This document shows, piece after piece, positions 46,660-57,572 of a DNA stretch of 64,000 bases. The notes under the pieces are model-generated. The model searched no databases. It had not been told where the DNA came from and saw only the letters and a list, made by a program, of their open reading frames with translations. A program made the translations under genes and the position numbers. The stretch's first letter is position 1, and every line of letters begins with the position of its first letter. Origin of the DNA: Umbilicaria muhlenbergii (lineage: Eukaryota > Ascomycota > Lecanoromycetes > Umbilicariales > Umbilicariaceae); contig KK106987.1 of the NCBI GenBank assembly GCA_000611775.1, forward strand, positions 682,001 through 746,000, written 5' to 3'.

Positions 46660-49600
46660 CTAGCCCCCCTTCCTATTCCCCTCCTCCTCCAACTCCTCCG
46701 GCACAAGCGTAGGAGCAGCATCCAAACTATTCGCCCTCTGATCCCCCGCCACAATATCACCCTTTGTAAAGTCCAACCCCAGGATATTCAACCCAGTATC
46801 ATCGCTTACAGAAGCCTCTTCAATACCCTCGATCCTCTCATCCAACCCCATAAGAGCCGGCGGTCGATGGCGCATCGCCTTCGCCTTGGCCAAGCTGATG
46901 GTTTTCTGCTGGTAAGTGGTCGTGACCGGCTTTGTCTCGTCGCGGTCGATGGTCGCTTTCATGAGTGCGGCCATCCAAAGTCGGCCTTGCTTGATGTTGT
47001 CGACGGCGAAGTAGTGGACCGTGGGTTTGGTGAAGTTGACGGCGCGGGAGAGGCCGGAGCGGGGAGGGACGAGCTTGAATATGAACATGGTGTCTGCTGC
47101 GGGTTTTTGAAGTGTCGATTCGGGTTGGGCGGCGGCTTCGGCAGAGGCGATGGTGGGGGTCTGAGCGTTTGAGGGTGAAGTGGGCGAGGCTTTTGCACCG
47201 GTGACGGTGGCGTGGAGGCCGGTGAGGAAGTCATGATCTGCTGGGAGTACTCGGTGCGACGATATATCAATGAGACCCTTCTCTTGTGTGTCGGTGTCGG
47301 AATAGTAGTACGATAAACGGCGGCCACGAAGGACAAAGAGACGCGGCTTCCAAGTTGTCATGAGGTTGGAGGATTTCTTCTTCATCCACCCGCTATAGTC
47401 ACAACCAACCATCTGTTCTTGCGGCGACTTTCTCTCCAGACCACGCGTGTAGGCGCTCGTCTCTTTCTTTGACTTTCGACGCGTCGTCCCACTTGTGGGC
47501 GCAAGAACAACAGCTGGCCCGTTGGTACCTTTGGTCGAAACATCCGTGCTATCGAGATCGAAGCTTTTCGACGCTCCCGAAGGAGTTGTAGAGCCAGTCC
47601 GAGTAGGTGATTGCAACGGTGATTCTTTGACCGGTGAGGGTACCGATGCAGGAGATCCGACCAGAGCTTTCTCGCTACCTGTAACAGCATCTGAGATAGC
47701 TCTGAGACCCACGCGAGGTTTTGCAATAGACGTCGGGCTCTGCATCTGAGACATAGGCGACCCAGGTACACTCAAAGAGTTCTGGTTCTCAGGTTGAGGT
47801 GAAGGTGCGATGACGCCCTGGCGGGAGTCATCATCATATTCAAGCTTGGTGACTGTGGGCGACGAGATGTCTTTGAGCGAATCTGGCTGTGGAGAAGTGT
47901 CATTCATGCTAGAATTCCGGAATCGTCCCTTAAAGCTGCTGTTGTGGTACATTTGAGAAGCTGGCCCGGTAATGGCTGCTACAGTATCTCTTATCGAGTC
48001 AGCGCTGCCAAATCGAGAGTGTCGCTTCATAGTAGAGATGCTCTTTCTGCGCTGTTCATCTAGATAGCTGCTTCGTCGTGAATGGTTCGCGCTGACTACA
48101 TCACGCTTTTTGAGAACATTTCGAGACCTTTTTGTATCGATTTCACCACCAGAAACATACCCTCGATCAATGTCATGGATCACGTTTGTAGATTCCCTCA
48201 GATTCGGGTCAAACGTGTTGCGATCACTACTCAAGGACACGGTGTGAGCCCCCCTGCCGACAGTTGAGTCGGCGCCGGCACTATGTGTCTGTATTGCCCC
48301 ACCCATTGTCCAGTTGCGATCGAAAGAAGGCTGTTTCTTGTGCGAGAAGGATGTGGCCTTGCTTGGCGAAGCTGTTGCAGTTCTTTCAATTCCCGAAAGG
48401 CCTCCTGAGGTGAAGTCGATCAGTGAATGACGTCTTGAATGATTGAGCTCTCTGATGGACGCGGCTGAGGGTCTGCCGGGACTGTCTGGTCCAGATACGA
48501 AAGCAAAAGAAAGTGGACTCCGGTTGGCTTCGTTACGTAAAGGGCGAAGCTGCTGCTGTGACTGCAGCGGTGGGGTCTTAGTGTCGTCCCGTTGCTGATG
48601 CATGTTCTGACTAGGATCCGGACGATCCATCAAGCTTGGTATGCGCGGCAGCATTGAGTTGCTCGTTCTGCTTCGTACTTTGTTTCGTTCCGACTCCTCA
48701 GAGGAAGCGTCACCGCTCAAGTAATAGGATGTCTTCGGACCCGGATGGTTCTGGATTCCTACCTCCTCCTGCAGTGCTTTGATCTTGTGCCATGTTCGCA
48801 ACCTCCGCCCTACGAGACCAAGGTCAAACTCTTTGATAAACAAAGACGCTTGATCCATGCGAAGTAACACTTCTCCCGAGATCTCTTGCTCTCTAAAGAC
48901 TTCGCAATGCTGACTTTCCACCGCTACACTTTTCAAATACTCAGCTACTTGTGCGGGTGTCCACGCCAAAACTTCCTCTTCGGTGTGCACATTGCTCTCC
49001 TCTTCATCAGTCTCGTTCCCAGCAATGTAAGACAAGCGGTAGTCCATATGGCCGCTGTATTCGCTGCCGGAATCATTGGCTTCTCTGCGCTTGCCGGCAG
49101 CAAGACTTGGTCGAGGAGTCTTCATGTCTGTAATGTGCTCGTCAATAACACTAAGTGTCTCGTTCATGACCGGGCTATCGTCTCCATGTCCCCGGTTGTT
49201 GCCGGTGGTCATGCTGATGCTTCGCTGGGCAGGCGATGGAGCTGTCGACGTTTGTGGAAAGACTGAAGAGATGGGCATCGAAGTGTTCCTTTGCAGGGGT
49301 GGAGTGGTGTTAAGTGGTCGTGGGGCGGCCTCGGAGGTTCCAATATAGTCTGTAGCAGTTGCATGGCGAGATGCCTGAGGTGTTTCATCGCCTTGGGAAA
49401 CCGGAGAAACAAAATTCTGCTCATTGTAATTGAAAGAGGTCGTCTGGTGTTGGCTGGTGGTTATCTGAGGCAAGGTCCTTGAGTTTACAGCGGACACAGC
49501 AGCAGATACGGTGTTTCCTCGAGGTGCAGTGGTTGTATACACTATAAGTAGGAATTAGCCAGTGCTCGTATTGGCCCTGGAAGTGGAGCTGGAAAGATAC

Positions 49601-49963
49601 CTTCCGGAAAGAGGCCGATGCTGCTGCTTTGTGCGTGTTTGCCTAGATACCACCCGTCCCCAAAGTCGTCATCTCGCTCTATCAGCTCTATCCGATCGCC
49701 CTTGGACAGACTCAATTCGTCAGGACTCCGAGCCTCAAAGTCATCTGCGTGCCATATCACATATCGTCAGCCGACAGTGCTTTCCTGATTGAACCTATGT
49801 TGAGGAGCCAAGAGTGTTTGCAAATGTAGTAGTTCCGTGTGGCCCCGAACGTCGACCGAGAAGCTTCCTCGACAGTGATACAGAGATGGCACTTACGGAC
49901 GACCAGGAGTATTTGCCCCGGTATAGCCTTCTTTGGCGACTCTCCTTGATGCCGAAACGCCAT
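46660..49963 (-). CDS. SH3-SAM-PH polarity protein (Boi1/Boi2, Pob1-like)
   Basis: Scaffold of polarised growth and exocytosis that binds membranes and Cdc42/Bem1-type partners. Exons 49963..49897, 49744..49601 and 49541..46660 encode 1030 aa. The SH3 domain is assembled across three exons: QILLVVH, then DFEARSPDELSLSKGDRIEL, DGWYLGKH and GLFPE, joined to VYTTTAPRG. The SAM domain lies at about residues 262-328 (LAWTPAQVAEYLKSV, LRTWHKIKALQEE). The PH domain spans about 781-930 (YSGWMKKKSSNLMTTWKPRL FVLRG, then after an insert HYFAVDN and GRLWMAALMKATI). The linker between SAM and PH is Ser-rich with several PxxP segments. The first exon of 22 codons begins MAFRHQGESPKK. All joins keep frame; intron 1 is 152 nt. 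Confidence 0.92.
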
Positions 49964-50899
49964 AGCTCGGTATGGGGTCTGCGCGTTCTTTCCATGCAAA
50001 TTTCCGGGGTTTGGTTACAGGCTTGGACCATTGAGGTTATTGCTCAGTCCTTCTCAAGATGCGCCGCAGGGCCACCATAGTTGTACATTTCGGGTCTGCC
50101 ACATGTAAAGGAAGTTTTAGTAGGATATATGAAGCGTGCTGGCGTAGTTGTGGGCGGTTTTCCCGACGCGCGCAATGGGGAGGCTCGAATAGGCCCTCGG
50201 CCTCGGACACACGCCTGGCTGGCAGTCCGTTTGCTGTCGGCTACTAATTAAAGAGCGCTGGAGGACTTTGGACACTGACAACAAAGCTGATGTCCCCGCT
50301 GGCTAAATGCGCCTTGAAACCGCCGATGATGATGATGCTGTCGCCATCTAGTTCCCAACATTAGTGACGAGGATGCCTCTGCTCTACGATGGATCGGGCC
50401 AAGATGGGTGTGGCGCTAACAACCCAGCGCGCTCGAGCGATACCGCACTTGCAGATACGGAGTAGGGCCTCTCTCCTGTCTACCTGAGCTACCGCGCTCG
50501 CACTCATCCGCAGCATTACAGCATGCAATAGACTCCCCATACGGTATGTTTCGTAGTCCTCGTTCAATACCGCAGAAACTTACGATTACAACGTCGCAGC
50601 CTATCAGATGTGCCCTTGCTTCAGCAAAGCGCGCAGAAAGGCTGGTGCGACCCACCCTCCAAATGCGATAACTTCTATGCAGTACAACCAGAAGGGCCTT
50701 CCGGAAGTGAAACGGCATTGCCTCCAAGGAGATATTTTATATCTTCGACCCTTCATGAATTTGGTGGACTAGGTGTGAAAAATATATTCACGCAAGGTGA
50801 TTTGATGCCAATTTTGCTGGTCTTACAGACAGGGTTCTTACTGACCGAAGTTCAATACGCAGCTTTAGTGTTATCGATGACTCGAGGTCAAGAGGTGGG
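49964..50899. promoter_or_regulatory. divergent promoter region
   Basis: Between the Boi-type gene and the SP-RING gene. Contains TACGGAGTA at 50456-50464 and a CATCGGCGG/GATGATGATG stretch at about 50318-50335. Minus-strand frames at 50361-50727 lack any signature. Confidence 0.45.
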
Positions 50900-53800
50900 A
50901 TGTCTTCTCCTCAGAGACGCCCTCGGGACAAGGGAAGCACGGCTCCTGGGAATGTCACGGCGAAGGAGCTAGCGTTGTCGAATTCTACGATGGCGAAATT
51001 TCTTGGAGGAAAGCAAAAAGCATGGATGACAGGACAGCAGGGTACTTTCGGTCACGCGTCAAGTGTAAACTCAGACATACGGCTTTCGAACCGAGATGTA
51101 GTACGACAGCTCCAAGAACGCTCATCACTTGTTGAATCGACCGTCGATCCAAATGCCTGCCATTCAGAGAATCCACCACTTCGTCAGGTATATTTTTCGG
51201 AATCCACGTCGCCTATGGTGCCTAATAGCGTACAACAAAACGCTGCTGTTCGAAAAAGCACTGTCTCCAGCGCAGACGCTGTGCTCCCTTCTCCAGCCCC
51301 TAGTGATGAAGTGCCTCAAGAGCATCATCAAATAGTACACCTTGCGGAAAGGGGAGAAGCAAGAGAAGACGAAGACATGCCACCTGAACTGAATGCCAGG
51401 AGGCTGACCGAGCTGGCTGCAAAATACGGTGGAATTGAGGAACTCGAGAAACGGTTGCAGTCCGCTGAACAACGTGAGAGTGTTACAGGGCCTCCTTTGG
51501 GGGAAGAACGGGATATCGTACAGGCATCTCGAAGGAGTCTCTCAAGGACGTCGTTTACGGAAGAGTCTCAGAATAAGCGGCCCCGCGTTCTACCACCTCA
51601 TCTCATGACTACACCCGCGCACCAATCCCAGACGAGATCTACAGATGCAAGGACAGCGAGCGTTGGGAGTGTCACGGACAGCAGTCATGCTCTTTCGCCG
51701 ACTACGACGCAACTGCTTACTCCACCTGTTCCAGGCCCAAGTCTCAGGTCGTTGATCCCTATTATTGACACTCAAATCCATGTGCTTGGAGACAATCGGC
51801 CCATGCAGGGCGCGATTCGGGGACCGCGACTCGCCCTTCTTCATGATGCCTGCCAGCAGGAGGACTGCTTTTATATTGCACTACACCAAGTATACTGTCT
51901 TAGCTCATCACAACCAGAAACCACATCTAGACTGCCACTGTTCGGTCCAGAACAAAGGGAAGGATTGAATATAATTAGCTCACTTTTGCTCCCGAATTCG
52001 CAAATGCCGGAACACACCGTCGGATGGTTTGCGGCATTCCCATCCCAGATTGATACATTGTTGCTGAGCTCAGACACGTACCAGGCGGCGTACAAGAGAG
52101 TCATGGAATGGCTTCCACATTTGGCGCAACGCTGGCAGCATTTCAAAGGCGAATGTCATCGCAGGCAATATCCGCCTCTCGTTGACGAATTAGATTCATC
52201 TCTTAGAGTAAGCTCGAAGACGCTTCAACGCATCATCTCCACCGCAATTCATCGTAGCTTCTGGGTTGGTGAAGAGGACCAATGCTACCGCAAGGGCGAA
52301 GAAACATTTCTGCGAAACCAGAGAGAATACCAGCAACGGTTGGACCGTCTCAATACAACGAGTCCTGCAACAGCAGCAGAAGTTCGAGCTCAGAACCAGC
52401 AAATTATAATCCAACACCAGAACATTTACCTGCACCATATTCAGCATTTACGACAAGCTACACAGTTTGTTCCCACGCAGTCTGGTCACGCCTCGCCAGG
52501 AACAGGCTCGCCAATGTTGCCTCCACAACACACTCAAGGTTCTCTTCTTCGGCATCCTTATAGGCATGCTGCTCCCGTTCAATCTCATCCGCAGTCGCGG
52601 CCTGCAGTCGCGAGTCCTCGAAGTGAGACAAACAGCCCGTCCATACCGCTGAATATCGATACCCAAGCTGCTCAACGCGCTTGGTCCGCTATCGTGGGAT
52701 CTACGCCCGTCTTACCCTCAACCCTAATTACTGCGCAGCAGCAAACGAACCTAGCAGCGCAATGCGTGCAACCAGGAAGCTCAACCTCGGCTGCATCCTC
52801 GCCTATGGTGGCAGGAAGCTCTCTCTCTCCCGCGATGCAAGCAATACAGCACATTGCCATGCAAGAACCACATCACCAAAGGACCTGGTCAAACCAGTGT
52901 CATGTGCAGTCGCCGCTCTTCCCAGAATCGCAGAGTCCGCGGGCTCCAGATGCGAGAGTGAACTTCAGTGCAACGCCTCGGGGGCATCCACGGCTCCCCA
53001 ATCAGCTACAACGCCGGTCTTCTCAGCAGAGGCCTTCCTCACGATCTGGTCTTCACCCTGATTCATTCCGACCTTATTTGCCATTCCAAGCGTCACCCAA
53101 TCTTCCCTTCGACCAGTTCGGGCCTTATACATCAGCCCAGCTGTCGATGGCCCCATCAATGCCCCAGCAACCAAATCCTCTATATTTACCGCTAATACCA
53201 CCGCTTGGATATGCTCAGCCACCCCAAGCGCACTCTACTATGAACATCTCGGCACTACACCAAACCCATCTTCGGAGTCCTGTGCTGAAGGTCATCAAAA
53301 CCTCGAACGATGTGGAGATCGCGCCAAAGCTCTTTCAATATGTAAAGAAGCTTGCGTTAGGCCCAAAGCCATTGGATCTACGGTTGTCCAGTTACTCGTG
53401 GGGGTTTTCTGTCTCGGCGGAGGAGTATCAGTTTCGCGCGACAGATACGCCCTCACCAAACGGTGCCCCTTCGCAAAGAACAGTACGTCTTGGATCACAA
53501 ACATATCGCCTGCGCTGTTTCGAGCATACTGCTATTGGCAGTGCCTTCCAAGAGAGTCAATGGGTTGTAGAAGAGACCACCTGGCCCGCGAATATCCTTA
53601 TCAGCATCAATGCAACGAATGTCGAAATCCGTCGTAAGCTCCACCACGGCAAAGATCTGCCCGTAGATCTCACTCCATATATCTTGGAAGGAACCAACCA
53701 TCTTCAAATGTGGATTTTGCGTTCTCCGCAAGAGCGTGAAAGACAGATTCGTTACTCTATCGGCGTCGAGGTCGTTGAGATCACTGACCAGCAAAGGATA

Positions 53801-54349
53801 AAGGAGGGCGCAACAGCTCGGGCTAGTGCAACGACCAAAGTGCTGATCAAGCAGTCTATGAACAGTAGCGACCCCGATGTGCAGATCGTCAACGACTCAG
53901 TCAATATCGACCTTATCGATCCTTACACGGCCCGCATCTTCGATGTCCCCGCGCGCGGAAGGTCCTGTCGCCACCACCAGTGCTTCGACCTGGACACCTT
54001 CTTCCAGACCCGCAAATGCAAGCATCCCGGCTGGCCCGGTCTACCAGACGAGTGGAAATGTCCCATCTGCCACGCCGATGCGCGGCCTCAAAATCTCCTC
54101 ATCGACGGCTTTTTCATCGAGGTCAGAGAGGAGTTGAAAAGGTTAGATCGGTTGGAGGATGCGAGGGCGATCGTCTTCGAGAAAAGTGGCGAGTGGCATG
54201 TCAAGGAGGAAGAAGAGACGGAGGAAAGCGGAGACGGGTCGGGCAGGCGCCCGTCACGCGCTAGCACCGCTGCTGCTGCTGCTACTGCTGGCAAGGCGGA
54301 CGTACCGCCAAGGCAGGAGAGTGTGGTGATTGAGATTGATGATGATTGA
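50900..54349 (+). CDS. MIZ/SP-RING zinc-finger protein (PIAS/Siz-type SUMO ligase-like)
   Basis: Single-exon 1149-aa protein. Most of the first 780 residues are disordered, rich in Gln, Ser, Pro and His. A folded part begins at about 790 (IAPKLFQYVKKLALGPKPLD) with a beta-rich region (YSWGFSVSAEEYQFRATD, VRLGSQTYRLRCFEHTAIGS, WPANILISINATNVEIRRKL) that precedes the zinc finger. The SP-RING lies at about 1022-1060: C-RHHQCFDLDTFFQTRKCK, then H-PGWPGLPDEWKCPIC with the C.H..C..C ligands of the MIZ class. The C-terminus ends VVIEIDDD, a textbook SUMO-interaction motif. This layout resembles PIAS/Siz/ZMIZ proteins; no SAP domain is visible at the N-terminus, so ZMIZ-like is an alternative. E3 activity is inferred. 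Confidence 0.88.
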   Translation: MSSPQRRPRDKGSTAPGNVTAKELALSNSTMAKFLGGKQKAWMTGQQGTFGHASSVNSDIRLSNRDVVRQLQERSSLVESTVDPNACHSENPPLRQVYFSESTSPMVPNSVQQNAAVRKSTVSSADAVLPSPAPSDEVPQEHHQIVHLAERGEAREDEDMPPELNARRLTELAAKYGGIEELEKRLQSAEQRESVTGPPLGEERDIVQASRRSLSRTSFTEESQNKRPRVLPPHLMTTPAHQSQTRSTDARTASVGSVTDSSHALSPTTTQLLTPPVPGPSLRSLIPIIDTQIHVLGDNRPMQGAIRGPRLALLHDACQQEDCFYIALHQVYCLSSSQPETTSRLPLFGPEQREGLNIISSLLLPNSQMPEHTVGWFAAFPSQIDTLLLSSDTYQAAYKRVMEWLPHLAQRWQHFKGECHRRQYPPLVDELDSSLRVSSKTLQRIISTAIHRSFWVGEEDQCYRKGEETFLRNQREYQQRLDRLNTTSPATAAEVRAQNQQIIIQHQNIYLHHIQHLRQATQFVPTQSGHASPGTGSPMLPPQHTQGSLLRHPYRHAAPVQSHPQSRPAVASPRSETNSPSIPLNIDTQAAQRAWSAIVGSTPVLPSTLITAQQQTNLAAQCVQPGSSTSAASSPMVAGSSLSPAMQAIQHIAMQEPHHQRTWSNQCHVQSPLFPESQSPRAPDARVNFSATPRGHPRLPNQLQRRSSQQRPSSRSGLHPDSFRPYLPFQASPNLPFDQFGPYTSAQLSMAPSMPQQPNPLYLPLIPPLGYAQPPQAHSTMNISALHQTHLRSPVLKVIKTSNDVEIAPKLFQYVKKLALGPKPLDLRLSSYSWGFSVSAEEYQFRATDTPSPNGAPSQRTVRLGSQTYRLRCFEHTAIGSAFQESQWVVEETTWPANILISINATNVEIRRKLHHGKDLPVDLTPYILEGTNHLQMWILRSPQERERQIRYSIGVEVVEITDQQRIKEGATARASATTKVLIKQSMNSSDPDVQIVNDSVNIDLIDPYTARIFDVPARGRSCRHHQCFDLDTFFQTRKCKHPGWPGLPDEWKCPICHADARPQNLLIDGFFIEVREELKRLDRLEDARAIVFEKSGEWHVKEEEETEESGDGSGRRPSRASTAAAAATAGKADVPPRQESVVIEIDDD

Positions 54350-57300
54350 TGTGGTGCATGGAACGGGGATTTCTGCGGCGTTTTCATGCGGCGATGGCTG
54401 GCTTTGATACCCTGCTGCAAGCGTGGCGACATCTGTTCGGTTCTTACAACTCAGTGTTTGTAATTATCACTTTCGGGAGTTGATGAGTTGGTCGGGCTTT
54501 GGCTACATGGCCATACTTTGCAAGCCGGCCTGACAGAGGATCGGAACGGCATGAGTTTCATAAAATGGTGATTTATTGACGGATCTCTGCCATGGCGGTC
54601 TGGTAAAGATGAATTGAGAACATTAAAATATGCCCGCTTTACAACAATGGTTTCGATTATGCACTTTCCGGTGTCACAAATTCGGTAGGATGACAACATT
54701 GCTTCTCCACTTGATCCAGGCGTACGTGGTAGAGGCCAGAAGGGTTCGTCAAGGCTACAAGACTGTGTCCCGTGACCCTTGCTTCATGTGCCTCCAGGCA
54801 ATCGGCGCGTGTTCAGATGCAAGTCATCTTTTGGCGGGTGTACGAGTTACGAGTGAGGTGGAGGATTTTTGCCGAACTTAAAAAGAGGTTAGGCGCTTTT
54901 GGGGTAAGCCACATTGTCCGAATGGCAAGTAGAGCCTGGTGAAAAGTATTTTTTAGTTGTTGCTCAAATGGAATCTGCTAATATTATTACAATCGCATTC
55001 TTGAGATAGCTGTATCTTTTAGTCCATTCGGGGAGCGAAACTTACGCCAGGAGGAAAGATTAAATGAAAGGAGCTTCACTGAGAAAGATCCCTTGGCCGC
55101 TCAGAAAGATGGTTGTGCTCACTCTTGAAAAAACGAAGGACAACAAGACGTATTTAGGGTCTGCAATTCTCAGTCCTGCGAATGCCAGTCACGGCCGACA
55201 TTAAATCGGAGGTTACTCCGGCTCGTTTCGTGTGGTAGCAGCAGAGTACAAAGAAAGTTGAAAGGATGACAAGCCTCGGCAGCCTACCTAGGTCTAACAG
55301 GGTCTTGCTGAGGATGCACGGCGTGTATGAAGAGATCGTCTCCAATACTATTTCGTACTCATCCTATGTAGTTCATGCTTAATCAGCCAGACGGAGATGA
55401 GCACGAAGACATGAGATTAAGCCGTTCCCGAGAAGATCGACTGCGGCTGGCCGTTTGACGACGAGCTACGGTCGAATGGAAAGCTTCGTGGCATCACCGT
55501 GTTGAATCTCGTATCGCTTTGTTTGCGACTGCGGGCAGCCATTGGCAACTGAAAGTGCTTAATCTCTTGACCTTGCCCCCTGGCGACGACACGGTCATCC
55601 GCAGATGTGGGCAAGGGCATCCAAGGACGTGGCAGCAGTTCAGTAGATAGTTCGACATACCGATGAGCCCTGAGAAGGTGTGGCCAGTCGTCCAGTAGGG
55701 TCTCCGCGACCTAGCCCTATCAAAGCGATCCTCAGAAGGTATAGGTTAGGTTCCGTAGTTACTAAGCCTACATGCATCACCTCCTCATTCATCCAATCAA
55801 CACACAGAATCACTGCGCTGCCCAAAAAGACGATATACTCCGAGTAACGAGCCTGACATGCATTGGGTTCAGTATTCTTCGCGGAAGTCGTCCTGACCCC
55901 AGGGCACACTGCACAAGTTGCGGCAAGTAGCTGATGATACAGTCAGACATGCATGCATCTGGTGATTCGATGCATATATGCAATGGGGGGATGCGCTGTT
56001 GACCACTCAGACCCAACGGCAGACTCTCTGTCCGTCTGTCGCATGTTTCCACACCATGCCTAGCAGCGGTACCGATGGTGACCTTGAAAGTTGCCATGTG
56101 GGAATGTGTGCCAGACCAGGCCCCTGTCTCCATGCCTCCGTAGTCGCCGCGATGTTCCACACCTCCTCATGCGCCGACGGGATGGCAGGCTTTTCTCCAG
56201 CTGTTCAACGGCCTACCTTTGACACCTCCAGCATCCAGCATCCAGGATCTAGCATCCAGCGTCCAGCATCCAGCATCCAGAGAACCGTCCCTTTCCTCTA
56301 TACCCGGCAACGATGGGGACGTTCGCGGTAAGGGATGAGCATCAAGTATGAGTATGATTTCGACTTGGGCGTAGAGTAAAAGCAAAAAGATAGACTTTGA
56401 GCCGTTCGCAGGCTCGCTTGGAGCTACTCCCGACTCGTGCCTCCACTCCACTTGTGGTTTCCCTCCCTCACACTCTCTTCTTTTCTCTCTTCTTTCTTAC
56501 CACCTCTTCCTCCATCACCACCAGCAATTTACCCTTCTTGTGGATTTTATCGGCCCGTCGTGTCCCCTTTGTGTCGCGGGTGTTCTTGATTTACGGGTCT
56601 CGACTTGTAGCACTTTGCTTCACCTGCATTGCGCACTGCGTTTGTGAATCTGGTGAGTGAATAATACTTTTTTTCTTGACTACCACTGCCTTCGCGAACC
56701 AAGGCCGATTACCCGGACGGCACCGACTTGGCTTCACTTCACTCCTTGCCTGCCTGTTGACGTGGCCAACCCAATCGCACCGGCGCAACTGGAATGCGAC
56801 GCGAATAGAACGCCCTTGACACATTGCCTCCCTCTCACTCCATCCCTTCGCATCGCCGTCGCTTTTCCTGCCCGGGCCAGGATATCGTGGTGCTCCAGGC
56901 GACCTCGCTCCTCCAGCGGAAGAGGTTCCATTCCACCTTGTCTGCTTGATCTCTCCGTCCTCCGAGCATCACTGTACCGTGACTGTACCGCATTGTCTTT
57001 TCTACATTCAAGGCTACCATTGACTGGACGCATGTGAATGTGCTAGGCTTCCGTTGACTGATTCGGTTTCTTCAGTGAATCGTTTCTACGGCACACCTTG
57101 TTCGGACGTTGAAAAGAGGACCGACATTCATTAAAGACCCTCCACAACCTTTTTCCAGCTTAGCCATACGCAGTGTTACCGAAAAGTACTGTTTCTATCC
57201 ATCAGTCTGCCGTTATTGGTACCGACATTTGCAACGGTTGCCTGGGTCTTCGCGGTCTTCCTTGCGCATCAACAGCAGTCTCTAGGACCTCTCTATTATC

Positions 57301-57572
57301 TATCTTCGCCAGTCCGTGACTTCTGAATCTTCTTCAACACAAGCATCGAATATTGATATCAAAGTCAAACTTAGGTGAGCACAACTGTGCAGCTACTACG
57401 CTCGTGACTTCGGTGTCTCACCGTTACACCTGCGCGCAATCGAGATTACCGCTAATTCTCATTCACGTAGTCGCTAGGCTGTCAGCTGTTCCCGCACCTC
57501 GACGATACCTCTTTCCTCAGGCAAAAGCAAATTGCATATTCCCTTGATTGATTATCGAAAATATCCGGCAAC
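54350..57572. other. long intergenic region and csx1-like leader
   Basis: 3.2 kb with no gene that I can support. A 67-codon minus-strand frame at 55417-55620 has coding-like composition but no family match. Heptamer repeats lie at 56226-56280. From about 56400 the plus strand is pyrimidine-rich and likely holds the promoter and a long, possibly spliced leader of the next gene (consensus donors at 56652 GTGAGT and 57374 GTGAGC). Confidence 0.4.
56226..56280. repeat. heptamer minisatellite (CCAGCAT)n
   Basis: About eight imperfect copies of CCAGCAT in tandem, with variants CCAGGAT, CTAGCAT and CCAGCGT. Confidence 0.85.

Noticed and set aside
55417-55620. 67-codon minus-strand frame with gene-like composition
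   Set aside because: No homologue known to me, no convincing upstream or downstream exon, and it lies inside an otherwise empty 3.2 kb region.
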